From Agapanthus africanus (lineage: Eukaryota; Streptophyta; Magnoliopsida; Asparagales; Amaryllidaceae), in contig JASDDO010000014.1 of NCBI GenBank assembly GCA_030015575.1, positions 170,223,911 through 170,287,910 of the forward strand: 64,000 bases of DNA, read 5' to 3'. Below the pieces are notes generated by a model. The model ran no database searches. It had not been told where the DNA came from and saw only the letters and a list, made by a program, of their open reading frames with translations. Within the stretch, counting starts at the first letter, position 1; the number at the start of each line of letters is the position of its first letter. A program made the translations under genes and the position numbers. Of the stretch, positions 24,837 to 36,759 are shown piece after piece.

Positions 24837-25330
24837 TGTAACGACCGTGTTTTCTAATACCTGATGAAATATCTTTTATTTAAATTGTTAGTATCAAGTA
24901 ATTATTTATCTGTTTCATTGATAGAAAAAATATTTTTATTTTTTTAGTAATGTTAGTAATTTTCAAAGCATTGAAATATGATTAAAGGAATTTTCTAAAA
25001 TCTATTTATATTTTTCTAGGCTTTAAATGCTTTAATAAAATTTTATAATACCTTAAAATAATTTACATATTTGTATTATCAATTAAAATAATTATTTCGT
25101 AATTAAAATATTTTCAAGGATAAAATAGATTTTAAATAATTATGATAACAAACAAAAATCATAGATATGGGAATATTACTTAATTTTAGCCCAAAATCAT
25201 TTTTTTAAACTGGAGATAACAATAAGATATATTTTCTGGAATTTTCTCAGATTTTTCCGTATTTTTACAATATTTTAAACTATTTTTTAAAACTAAATTC
25301 GATTTTTTTTAACAATAAACGTTTAGTTTT

Positions 25331-25332
<2 letters not shown>

Positions 25333-25389
<57 letters not shown>
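25333..25389. repeat. TA microsatellite, about 28 units
   Basis: Uninterrupted AT/TA dinucleotide run; the length is probably polymorphic. Confidence 0.95.
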
Positions 25390-25390
<1 letters not shown>

Positions 25391-25654
25391 CCGACTCTAA
25401 ACCTGGACCGTTGGATGCAAGATCCAATGGCTCAGGATTGCTGGCGGCGCCCACGTGGTAGGGGGACCATGCGAAACCGCATGATCCCCTCGAGGCCACA
25501 TGGCACAGGCGGGGCGGATCCAAGGCTGTTGGATCATGATCCAACGACTGATGTGAGGAGGCGGCGGCAGCTAATCATGGGCAATCAGTTGGGGAGTGGA
25601 TTTTTAGGGATTTTTTAAACAGATTTTGGGATTTTATTGTGAGGGAAAAAACCC

Positions 25655-25662
25655 TATAAATA
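25655..25662 (+). promoter_or_regulatory. TATA box of the unclassified LTR
   Basis: CCCTATAAATAGAGACC is followed by a CA-rich leader (CACACCTCACAACTCC). It probably marks the start of the element transcript. Confidence 0.55.
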
Positions 25663-26469
25663 GAGACCTTCAAACTCTAATTTTTCACACCTCACAACTC
25701 CAAAAGTTCTGAAAAAATACCCACGCCTTCATATCGACGACGTCGACGCTGTGGTTCCACCCAAGTATCGAGGAAAAATCTAAGCATGGAGCTATTGGGC
25801 ATTTAGTACGAGCCTACATTTTTGACCCATCGGCATCCAACTCAAACAAAAGGTAGGATCCGCCTTTCTCCACTCATCTGTCACCTTCCTTCTTTTAATG
25901 ATCTTAGTTTCAAATTCTAATCCCCAACCTTGTATTAAAATGATGTTAAAATATTTCTGCATGCCTATTTTGATACCTTTTAATAATAAGAATTTAACCC
26001 CATGCTTAAAATGGTTTAATTAATTACCTATATATGCGTGAATATTGCACCTTCATCCTACATGGAATATGATATACTTAAAGTTATAACTCATGGGGCA
26101 TCAATCCACCCTTTTTGTACACCCACTTACCCATGTTACCAATAAGATCTCGAAATAGATTACTTCCACAAAATACCCTCATTTTATTAACATGTTGTAT
26201 ATATTTAAAATACTCATAGGATGTGAGATGTTTGGAACAATGCTTAGACACACCGAAACGATATATTTTTACTTGCACTCTTATCCACTAATTTACCTCA
26301 GTTTTGTTAAAATTCCCTACCCTTTTAAGAGGGAATAATGCTAATATAAATAATTATGCTATAGTGTTTCAACTTAACGCCTTTCACTTAGAAAGGAATA
26401 TTTTTAGTATAATTTCCTCAGCCTACTAACTAAAGTTTAATAAAATACCCTAATAGGAGAATATTTTAT

Positions 26470-26710
26470 ATGAATCACCCCGTGGTTACTAGACAATCGT
26501 CCCTGAAAAGGACACAAATCCTGCCGTCCATGTGCAGCAGTTGTCAACGCGGAGTTGTTCTTGTAGAATATCACCTATAATAAAATACTCTAATTAAATA
26601 GGGTAATGTTTTCTGTAAATACATCGTGATTGATAGGCAATTGTCCCTGAAAATGACACAAATCCTGCCGCCCATGTGCAGCGGTTTCCAATACGAACGT
26701 ATTTTCTAAA
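26470..26710. repeat. Two-copy tandem duplication, about 145 bp
   Basis: Both copies carry GTCCCTGAAAA.GACACAAATCC and TGCCG.CCATGTGCAGC, near 26,498-26,545 and 26,643-26,685. Confidence 0.7.
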
Positions 26711-27250
26711 ATGTTACCTCAAACTTAAAACACCATAATTTTATAAAATTATTAATTACAATAAAATACCTCAATCCATCCTAAAAAGATATAATTTCAT
26801 TTAAATACCCTGACCTTTACTAAAAGGTTATTTTCAACAAAGACCATTAACCCGTATAACAATATTTTTCAAAAGATTATCTAAAACTTTATTAAAAGAA
26901 AATTTTCATATAAATACCCTAACCTTTTATTAAAAGGCTATTTTCTATTCCAAATATAATAAACAAACCAATCAATAAAATACTATGGGTTTCAAAATGA
27001 TAAATATTCCAAATATCATGGTTTTCTTATAAACAATAAATATCATTAAACGTTATCATCCTTTATTAACTACGCATTCTATAAAATGATATGAAACACC
27101 TTTCAAATTTAAAAAGATAACAAGATAAAATGAGTAGTTGTGGAGGACCATACTAAATGAGATCAACTTTTTGATTACAAGTTTATGACATACATGACAT
27201 ACGATATGGTTAGGGTTAGAATGCGCGGACCTAGCTATGGAATACTTATA

Positions 27251-30200
27251 TGTCACGCCCCGCTTTCCAAAATACGGGATACGAGGGATGACTAGGCCAG
27301 CCATACTCCTACGATCAAGGAATAATCCCACCGTAGTCATACTTCGGCTTATAGCATTACATGGTAGTTAATAAACAGTGCTTGAGTAAAGGAAAAATCA
27401 TAGTTCACGACTTTATTACATTGCAATTTAAAAGAGTTCGAGGTACATTTATTTCACAGAATAAACAACTAACCAATAACAAATGCTGAAATCAAAGAAA
27501 GTAGCGCTTGTAGTGCAGTCTAGATCTCCGCAATCTCAAAGGATAAGTCCTGCTCCTGGGCTGGATCCACTTCGTCCTCTAAGCATGCACACTCAGGTCG
27601 TCAGGACGACACATATAGCAATAAATATGTATAATAGGCGTGCAGTATTATTAAACATGGGGAGTACAATGGATTTGCAGAACATGTATATAATAACATC
27701 AACTGAATATGAATAGTGCACTATGTGTAACATGTCGATGAACTAAGCAATGTATATGTCACTGCTTAACGGTCATTAAGTCCATGAAATCAATTGGTGG
27801 AGAGGATACTCGTGTATGCCTGAGACTACGGTCCACTGTGCCCGGAACATAACCCTATCAGCCGTACCACTAGGCCCACGACCTAAAGTATGTGTGTGTG
27901 TGTGTGTATCACTGATAGCGAATGATCATCCTCTAAATCACTGTACCTCGCTAAATACGAGTTCAATTCCACTTTGATTTCCCCATTTCCAAGCATATGG
28001 TATGTATTCATGAATTAGATAGGTTGTGGACAATACGTATCACTGCCGTTTTCAATCACTTTTTTTTCCACTTATCAATATCATGTCGTATTTGCCACAA
28101 CCCAATCACTAATCATTAATATATCGACAATGCAAATGATCATTATGCGGCAGGTATAACTCAAGCATGAAAAATATGCAGAAATGCACTGATCAGGTAT
28201 TCATTATACTATAACGACTAATGCCATATAACTTGAAAAATTCACGGTAAATCATACACTTAGAATTGACCAAAACAATATAAAGGGCGTATGAAGCACA
28301 CTGGATTATCTAAACATAAAAATTTATTTCAGGTCAATCGGAGTTCAGGTTAGAGAATTATCATCGTTTGAACGCAGCGATCGATTTCTGGGATTCCAGT
28401 TCCAGAACTGGAAGCCCAACTTCGCGCGCATTTTACCAGTAATTGTGTTCAGATTCAGCTATTTCCCTAGTTGAATAAAAAAAAATTCTGCCAGTTAAGT
28501 TTCCAATGCACCAGACGGATTATCAATCGTACCTCTACATCAGAAGTTATGTCCAGATTAATGTGACAATGTAATGAACATTTCTGCAGAAACTGCAGAA
28601 CGCACTGACATTCTAAAATACAATTTAAATACCAAACGACCGTAAAAATGCACGGGACCGATTGCAGGTGTTAAATAATTAAGTTATCTACGCTACCATA
28701 TGGGGCTCCATGCATTTTCAGTTTTAAGCAGGTGTGTACAGGTGCTTAGAATTCAGTTTCCCCCATAGATTGCTACCCCGGACTGCAGTCCAGAATTTCG
28801 TTCCTCATCATTTTTCAGGGTTATGGGATTGCATTATTCCAAAACTAATTATATAGGGTTATAGGACATCTTGTTAGGTTTGATACGAGCCTTGGAGCAT
28901 CATGATTGGAATTATATTCAAATAACTACAAATTTTACGTGGTATGTACGTTGATTTTCAGATTTGACGTAACCAACAGGGTTTTCATTTTACATTCGGT
29001 ACCTTAACGATTTGATGCCGATGTCTTAAATGTCACTCGTTAACATCAATCGGAACTTTTAATAATGAAACTTGGGGATTTTAATAGGGTGAACGAATCG
29101 AGCACTCGGTACGTGTACGAGGATGCTATCTATTTGGTCATACAAGCATCATATATTATACCCATTTAAACCGTTAAACTACAATTTCTAACTACACAAT
29201 TACGTAGCATGAATTGAACAAGTGAAAGGGGCTTCACTTGCCTGAGACGACCGCGACAAAGATAAGGGATGGCGCGACACGGACACGATCACGGCACGAA
29301 CACGACAGCTACGGCAGTGAGCTCGGGCAGTGCGTATGGCGGCAACGCAGCGAGCTCGGCAGTACTGGCTTGGGATTGGTGGATAGGGGAAGGGTGAGCA
29401 GGTCACAGGAGAGCTCGGGGGTTGCAGGCGGTGAGCTCAGGCGGCTCAGGAGATGGCCGACGGTGATGGCGACTAGGGGTCGGCTTGAGAGAAGAAGCGA
29501 GTGGGGAGTTTTTGGTGGTGTGGTAAAGGTGAGGTCGACGGCGAGGCTTGTCGGCGACTCAGGCGGTAGCGACGGCGATGGTGGTGATGCAGTGGGGAAG
29601 CTCGGTGGCTGTAAGGAGGCTTGGTAGCCTGGCTGGGTGAAGGGGAGGTGAGCTGCCGCGATGGGTGCTCCGATGGTGTTGGGTGCAACGAGCGATGGCC
29701 GGCGAGGTGGGTTGGCGGTTAAGGTGTTGGGAAAGAGGATAGGGAATGTTGGGGAGCTCGCGGCGGTGGTCGGAGCTGGGGAGTTTGGGTTGGGGTGCGT
29801 GGGTGCTGTTGGCTCGGTGTTGGAGGAAGGCAGAGGAGAGTGAGTAGGGGAGTTCGGTGAGAAAATGAAAATGAGGAAGAAGAAAAGCGAGGGGAAAAGA
29901 AGGGGGAGCTCGGTCGTCCTGGGGAGGGAGAGCCGTTGGAGGAAGCGAGGTCGTGGGCGGATCTTGAGATGGCGGTGCGAGAAGGGAAGAGTCAAGGGGG
30001 AAGAGCCGTTGGGTGCGAGTCTCGCGGCGTGGGCGGGAGGAGTGGGCATGGGAAGCGCTCGTCGTGGGCGCGAGAAGCGGGGCAACGTGGGTTGCTCGAG
30101 GGAAGTGGCGGGAAAAGAAACGAGAGAGTGAGGAAGAAGGATGAAAGCGGGTCGAGTCCTAGTTGGGTCGGGTGTGGGTAGAAATAGGATTTGGGTATGG

Positions 30201-30325
30201 GAATTTTGTTTAGGTTAGAGTTTAGGGAATTAATTTAAATAATAATAAAGTATATAAAATGAAATAAATTTGGATTAAATTCTGGAAAAATACAGAAATT
30301 TTTTATTCGGAACTGGGGATTTACA
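27251..30325 (-). mobile_element. Solo Tekay-type LTR with TSD TTATA
   Basis: 3,075 bp, starting TGTCACGCCCCGCTTTCC and ending GGGGATTTACA, matching the ends of the complete Tekay LTRs. TTATA lies directly before (27,246-27,250) and after (30,326-30,330). No internal region is present, so it is the product of LTR-LTR recombination. It keeps the GC-rich block with a 258-codon P/S/T-rich ORF (29,309-30,085, minus), a donor-like site at 29,241 and a 12-bp core of the CTGCAG palindrome at 28,780. Confidence 0.93.
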
Positions 30326-31207
30326 TTATATATGAGGATCCTTGCAGGCAAGTTGAACAGTCCAATGTGTAAACAACTACTAATCCGATATTCAGACGAA
30401 TACTAAGCCTACTTTGGGGGTGAATGGTCTAATGTGTGGACGACTACTAACCCGATAGTCGGGCGAATACTAATCCTACTTGAGGGTAAATGATCCAGTA
30501 TGTGGATGACATATAATGTGGAAATTCCATACCTAGATATATACGCACTAGCTCTAATTCGTCAAAACCTTTACATCGAATAACGGGGATGGGTAGTTTG
30601 ATTAGGCAAGGAAATGCAGAACTCGAATTCCCCTACTACTCGATCATGATCCCGGGAAGTGAAACAGTACATTTCACTTCCCCAGTTGTTGTTCCGTGGC
30701 CACAACGGAATAATCGTGAGTATTCGGACCCTTGTTTAACAAACTAATGCGAACTTTTACCTTCACTTATACTTCATACCACATACCTTCATACAACATA
30801 CTCATGTTCACATATACCTCTGTCAACATGTCTTAATTTTATACATTTCATACCTTTACACCCATTTACTTCATATTGGCATGCATACATCATACTTTTA
30901 TATACACCTGTTCATTTCTATACTCTTACTTCCTTATGAGGCAATCCTACCCGAGTATAACTCGCAGACGGAATTTCCTTTTCCCTCTCTTTGGAATGTC
31001 CGTTAGATGAGAATGAGTTTTATGATGAGGATCAAGGTGCGGAGCCAACTAACGAAGATTATGCAGACTTGACGTCAGAAGATTAACTAGTTTTCTTTGT
31101 TGCCCACCTGTTTAGGGCTTTGCTTCTTTTTGATGTAATTAAACTATTTAGTTTATTTTACTCTTTCCCATGGGATGTAATAAAGTTTGGTTAATGGAAA
31201 TAAATGC

Positions 31208-32294
31208 CTTTCCAAAGTCCAGTGTTTAATACTGATTCGGTGCTTAGCACTATGGGATGATTAAGGGAAATCAACCTTAGTTCAAATTAGCTAAGTCTTC
31301 CGAAGCCAAGACCCTTTTTGTCACCAATCAATTGAGCCCCCATGTTCAAGTCTCCCAAAACTAATCCTAGTCCTAAAGATGACTAGTGTTCTCCTAACAG
31401 ATGACATCTAAACTGATGTTCACCCCATTCCCTAAATTGGGATATTGGTTCAAGGGTACATCTCTTCATACCTCTGATACAGGTCGTTGTAATCCTTCAA
31501 CGTCTTCAGAGAGATGGAGGGTCTCAATAACCAAAAACTTTTTGCGCATCCCCAAACTGTGGAGCTAAAATACCATGGACTATGATGTCCTTAAACTTAT
31601 GGACCGCAACGTCCCTAAACTAAACCCTAAAGACTATGATGTCTCTAAACTAGACTATGATGTCTCTAAACTATGGACTATGATTTCCTTAAAACTCCAT
31701 GGACTATGATGTCCTTAAACTTATGGATCGCAACATTCCTAAAACAATAGAGCCCAAATGCTCTTTTGTTGGATCTAAATGATCCTGTTGAGTAGATCTT
31801 AGTCTAAAATTAGACTAACGTATCCTCAATAAACGCTTATGTTGATCTTAGTCTCAAATGAGATTAACGATTCTTAAACCCAACCCAAACCCAAATCTAA
31901 GAAAATACGGATTTGGACTAATCCACGCCCTACGGGCGACAACATAAATTAGTCTCCGTATACAAGCCACGGGCAACCAAAAATAAAACAAACACACACG
32001 ACACGAAGTGACCATCTGGAGAAGGAGAAAGTGGTTACCGCGATATGGTAACGTAATTAACTGCAGGGGCTTGCGCTTGCAGGGAAGAGCGTCCCCACAA
32101 TCAAAAACCCCTCAAACGAGAGGGAATCTGACGAAGTTTGCTACATCGGCCGCATCCGTCTAAACCTCCGATATGCGGTGCCATAAATCAACTTGGCATC
32201 TTCGGAGAGGTGGACGGATAAAACCAAATAGTATCTGCCCCCAAAATTCAGGCCTGACGTCCCAACTCCCGGTCTCATCTTTCGGCAGGAAACA
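31208..32294 (+). repeat. 5' LTR (3' part) of a gag-only Tat element
   Basis: Matches 43,569-44,662 closely along its length, from CCAAAGTCCAGTGTTTAA to the terminal GGAAACA. It is directly followed by a primer-binding-like site, so it is the 5' LTR. Its upstream part is missing or replaced. Inside are GGAC-N-GTCC dyads (31,560-31,740), the 75-bp CGTTGTAATCCTTCAACGTC module (about 31,470-31,540) and the GTATACAA hairpin module (about 31,956). Confidence 0.85.
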
Positions 32295-32299
32295 GATTC

Positions 32300-32318
32300 T
32301 GGCATGCTCGGTGGGACC
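32300..32318 (+). other. Primer-binding-like site
   Basis: TGGCATGCTCGGTGGGACC begins five bases after the LTR end. TGG matches the complement of a tRNA CCA end. The tRNA species was not determined. Confidence 0.6.
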
Positions 32319-32444
32319 TTTTCCTCTTTCCACTCTATACTTCGTGTGTCGTGTTTTTCCCGCGATCAGATAATCGCGGTGTGTATGTTTGTGGTTGCCC
32401 TTAGGGGAGGGGATACTGAAGTCGGCGCTTCGTCTCTATGAAGA

Positions 32445-34265
32445 ATGGCGTTTGTTCCCACCTTAGCAACTCAGACTCTGTCATATCTGGTGGAGTCAAG
32501 TACAGGCCACCTACAGGCTCAAATCTCTGCAATCCGTCTCTTCAAGTAATCAACGGGCTTCTCTTTAGGTCGATGCTCCCACCTCCTACCCTCGGTGCCT
32601 CAATGCCGATGGAGGAAGCCCAGAGGAAGTCTGTCTTCCATAGGCAGGCTTCCCAAGCAGCAGCTTTGCCGACGGAATCGGTCCTCAAACAACTGGCACA
32701 TGCCAAGGACCAAGGTCGACGCAGGGGGCAGAATATTCAAGCTCTCAAAGGAAACAGGGGGCGGGCTCGACAAAATCCTGAAGCTAATCAAATCCCGGCC
32801 GTAAAAAACGGTCGACGTCGATATCAGCGTCATACAAAATGAGCTGGGAGCAGTTCTCCGTATGGTCCTGTCTCAACCCCAGTGGTGAATGTTGTTGTTC
32901 CAACTGGGAACAACTTCAAATTGTTGTGAAGGGTTAGACAAAGTTCTCCTACCGCAATATTGAAGAAGTCTCCGCAGCCCATGGAGATCCCACGAGAGCA
33001 GAAACCAGTTTGCTCCCTGAGACAACTTTCCTCATCTATATATAAGGTGTGGAAGCAGGAGAAGGGGACTCACCCCAAGACGGATCCTGATACAGTGGTT
33101 CCTCTCAAAACCAAAGCGGCTTTTCACAAAAAAGAGAGGCCCAATAAAACTCAAGTGCCCGAAGCAAACTCTAAAAGACAAAACTCCAAACACCCCAAGC
33201 CTGCGGGCATGGTAGTTCACATAGTGGTGAATTCTAAAGACGAAGTTCGAGCTTCTACTAGTCACCGACCTCAAACTCGGTCCTTAACAAAAGTTCAACT
33301 GCGACGTGAAAAGCTGCAGGAGATGCTTGCTCAGGCGGCACCACTCGCTAATCCATCGTCTAAGGCAAATCCCGAAGATGCACATGGAGAAAGAATAGAG
33401 AAGGAGTTGGATATTGATTTCCTAAAGCGCGCTCTGAAAAAGGGAGATGCAGAAGCGGCAGAAATGTCCACTAAAATGAACCAGATGGCCCTTCTGATTC
33501 AGAATATGGTTGGAATGATGGTTCAATCGGAACCACTGGCAGATGAACTGCCGGTAGTCGGTCTTAAAGATAAGGATGACATTTCAAATCCTCTGCAAAG
33601 CTCATCAATGGCTGAGGAGGAAATGATTCCTAAAAGCAAAGCTGAACGAATATATCGCTCAGCAAATCGAATCTCACTACGCCAGTGAAGCCGCAAATAG
33701 ATCAATCAAGATTGGTCGACCGTATCCGACATGGAACAATCAAATACAGTACCCGCCAGAGTACACACTTCTAACATGCCACATGTACAAAAGAACTGAG
33801 AATTCTCGCCGGCACATTGCGCGATTTGAACCCATGTGCGGCAATACTGATATACTTCTCCTCTGACAGTTCATCGGCTGTCTGGCGGGCATTGCCTTCG
33901 AATGGTATACGGAACTCCCGAATGACTCCATGAATACCTTTGACGAAATGGAGATTCCCTCCTGTCAGAGATTCTCTAGTGTGAATAAATGCACTACCGT
34001 GACGGCACTGGTCAACGAAAGGGTTAGACCGAATAAGACGTGGGTTCAATGTGTTACCCGATGGCAAAATCTCTGGTCAAATACAAGTAACGTATCGATG
34101 AAGTTGTAGCCATGGGAATGCTCATAGCCATCCTTGACCCAAATTCAAAGGCGTCCTCGTATATGGCCCTTTTCAAGCCGACAGCCTTTCAAGAGCTCAT
34201 AGATAAAATGACTCGATTGGATCAGCTGAGTCAAGACCCTTCATCATCTGATGAAGATGAATGAA
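32445..34265 (+). pseudogene. Tat gag, broken
   Basis: The frame begins MAFVPTLATQTLSYLVES at 32,445 and soon meets a stop. An open piece of 242 codons (32,960-33,688) carries the middle part, with coiled-coil-like stretches (LRREKLQEMLAQ, LKRALKKGDAEAAEM). Further on, in broken frames, the gag core shows FIGCLAGIAFEWYTELP near 33,870, WVQCVTRWQNL near 34,050 and SYMALFKPTAFQELIDKM near 34,157. Gag forms the particle around element RNA. Multiple stops and shifts rule out a full protein. No pol follows; the 3' spacer starts within about 250 bases. Confidence 0.85.
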
Positions 34266-34500
34266 AAGCGGAGGTAAGGTGGTATTTGTCGCCGATGCTC
34301 AACAAAAAAAATGAGCGACTTTGAAACAACCTGTCACCAAAATAGTGACGGCGTGTGTACTTGCTTCCTCCGAGGTATACACAGGGGGCATATTTCTCAC
34401 TGGAAGAAGAATCTCTACGTAAGATGGTCCTTTCTTCTCAAAAGAATAGAAAGGATATCAGGGGGCTTACAAACGAGTCCTGCAGTCAAGTGGAATATCC

Positions 34501-34746
34501 CACTTGAAATAAAAAACGGTATGTCCACAAGCAAAATGGGCACGGATGAAAACCCGAAAGGGCGCCGTGAATAAAAACAGCAGGGCTACCGGCGAGTTTG
34601 TGAAAACCCGAAAGGGCGCAGACTCGTAAAAAACGGTACGTCCGCAAGCAAAATGGGCACGGATGAAAACCCGAAAGGGTTCCGTGAGTAAAAACAGCAG
34701 GGCTACCGGTGAGTTTGTGAAAACCCGAAAGGGCGCAATCTCGTTA
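34501..34746 (+). repeat. Two-copy tandem repeat, about 123 bp
   Basis: Each copy has AAAACGGTA.GTCC.CAAGC, GGGCACGGATGAAAACCCG and CAGCAGGGCTACCGG. The right Tat element has a single copy in reverse (about 59,584-59,700). Confidence 0.85.
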
Positions 34747-34789
34747 AAATACACTTGCAAGGTCCTTTTGACCTTGTATGGAGAAAACT

Positions 34790-35300
34790 ACCTGCGTGGG
34801 ATCCTTACGACTCACCAAGGAGTGACACACTTAGGGATCCCCACGATTCCTAAGGAGAAATTACACTTACGAGATCCTCACTACTCGTAAGGAGAACCCT
34901 CTTATGAGACCCTCATGACTCATAAGATTCAAAAGCCTTAAGCTACAGGGATCTGAACCTGTTCTTAAGCCATCATAATTCCCAGATTGCCCTACAAGCG
35001 GTTTAATACTGACCCTTGTATACAATCCACAAGCACAAATAATCATTTCCTTTCCGAGTCCCATCAACGACAAGGAATGCCCTCATTTGATGAACAAACA
35101 CTTGTAAGTCCTCTCGACATATAAGAAGAAAACACTCTTGTAAGATCCTTACGACTTATAAGAGACACATACTTAGGAATCCTTACGATTCCTAAAGAGA
35201 AAATGCACCTACGAGATCCTCATGACTCGTAGGGAGAAACACCTTTATGAGACCCTTACGGGTCATGAAGTCAAAAGCCTTAGTCGACAGGATTCTAAGC
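34790..35300 (+). repeat. Hairpin array, blocks 1 and 2
   Basis: Successive short inverted repeats, each with about 8-10-base arms around a short loop: a TTAGGGATCC/GATTCCTAAGG type, a CTTACGAGATC/ACTCGTAAGG type, a CTTATGAG/CTCATAAG type, then a larger CCTTA../..TAAG pair. The same order returns near 35,100-35,300. Confidence 0.75.
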
Positions 35301-35439
35301 CTGTTTGCTAAGCCATCTTTGTTTAAATCGATAAAGGCAAATAATGATTCGCTCCTGACAATATCTCAGTTGTAGCGATGCTGATGCCTAGATTGGTATC
35401 GGATCCCGAGTTCCATACTTGCGGCAAAAATCAGCGAGC

Positions 35440-35760
35440 CATAAATACATATGAAATAGCCGAAATGATAGGGCAACTTGCAACAAAATCAGCAAGTAAA
35501 ATATATGCATGCAAAAATAACCGAAATGATTGGGCAACCGCAATAAAAAACAGCGAGTAAAAAAACAGCCGAAATGATTGGGCACCGCGAAAAGACAGCT
35601 GAAATGATTGGGCAATCGCGACTTTCGCGATACAAAAAGCTGAAATGATAAAGCATCGCGGAAAGAAAACAAAAAAATACATATAACATGAAACTTTTGC
35701 CCTACAGGTGAGATCATATTGATCCCTGTATACAATCCAGGGGCACAAACAAAGAGGGAA
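35440..35760 (+). repeat. CCGAAATGATTGGGCA repeats and GTATACAA hairpin
   Basis: Short units of GCCGAAATGAT.GGGCA with CGCGA or CAGCGAGTAAAA between them, matching 58,600-58,830 in reverse. A hairpin with arms CCCTG and CAGGG around TATACAATC follows at 35,724-35,742. Confidence 0.75.
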
Positions 35761-35779
35761 CCATATCATCCCATCAGGC

Positions 35780-36325
35780 TCCATTAGAAAGAGAGTCAAG
35801 TCTCGATGGCAACATCTACAACCTAGAGATCAACAATGGCGTTCCTTCTCGTTCCAACCAGAAGAAGATACGACGTCAACAAACGGAGCCATGGCAAAGT
35901 CCCCTAGTTCTAAATCTCGAAGGTTCACAGACAGCTTCGAGACTATCTCGGAGCCACGGCAGAGTCCCTAGTTCCAAGTCTTGACGGCCACATCTATAGC
36001 CTGGAGACCCACAACAGTGTTCTTCCTCATTCCAGCAGGATTCGGGCACGACAATCAACCTCAGAGCCATGGCAAACTCCCTAGTTCCAAATCTCGACGG
36101 TTCATAGACAACCTAGAGACCACCTCGACATTCGTCTCGTTACAGTAGACGCAACGTCAACAAAGCGGAGCCATGGCAAAGTCCCTAGTTCCAAATCTCT
36201 ACGGTTCACAGACAACCTAGAGACCACCTCGACATCCATCTCGTTACAGCAGACGCAACGTCAGCAAAGCGGAGCAGCGGCAAAGTTCCCAGTTCAAGGA
36301 CTCGGCGGTGCACAGACAACCTAGA
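35780..36325 (+). repeat. GGAGCCATGGCAAAGTCCC repeats
   Basis: About four or five diverged units of roughly 120-130 bp, each with GGAGC.(A/G)(T/C)GGCA.AGT, CCTAGTTCCAA.TCTCGA and ACAGAC..C.TAGAGACCA. Confidence 0.7.
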
Positions 36326-36712
36326 GTCAACCCCTGACCCCGTAGAACACGGCCAAAGTCAATCCCTGACCCCCTAAAACACGGCCAAAGTCAATCCCGA
36401 CCCTGTGGAACACGGCTAAAGTCAATCCCGACCCCGTGGAATACGGCTAAAGTCAATCCTGACCTTGTGGAATACGGCCAAAGTCAATCCTGACCCCGTG
36501 GAAAGCGGCCAAAGTCAATCCTGACCCCGTAGAATACGGCCAAAGTCAACCCCTGATCCCGTAGAACACGGCTAAAGTCAATCCTGACCCCGTGGAAAAT
36601 GACCAAACTCGACCCCTGACCCCGTGGAACACGGACAAAGTCAACCTCGACCCCGTAGAACACGGCGAAAGTCAATCATGACACCGTGGAAAACGGCCAA
36701 AGTCAACCCTCG
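36325..36712 (+). repeat. Minisatellite, about 30-bp unit, about 12 copies
   Basis: Units read AAAGTCAATCCTGACCCCGT followed by a GGAA(C/T)ACGGCC-like run. Each holds a CCGTGGAA..CGG fold. Copies vary by a few bases. Confidence 0.9.
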
Positions 36713-36759
36713 ACCTCCCCGTCGAAGCAATGCTTTGACTCGGGAGTAGGTCAACTCAT

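Larger units (their letters stand above)
24837..31207 (+). mobile_element. Unclassified long LTR, split by a solo LTR
   Basis: Starts TGTAACGACCGTG at 24,837 in the manner of a chromovirus LTR. It has a TATA box at 25,655, a TA microsatellite, tandem duplications (26,470-26,710 and 30,355-30,510) and a poly(A)-type tail region (ATGTAATAAAG near 31,180). Without the nested solo LTR it is about 3.3 kb. The right end and the TSD could not be fixed, so the element type and completeness are uncertain. Confidence 0.45.

Noticed and set aside
24837..31207. Attempt to define a TSD for the unclassified LTR
   Set aside because: GACCC before 24,837 has no match at any plausible right end near 31,200; the right end and the element type are left open.
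35388..35799. Overlapping minus-strand ORFs of 115 and 122 codons (also plus-strand ORFs at 58,521-58,942)
   Set aside because: The peptides are translations of the CCGAAATGAT repeats in several frames (AQSFRLF, PIISAIF and so on); repeat-driven.
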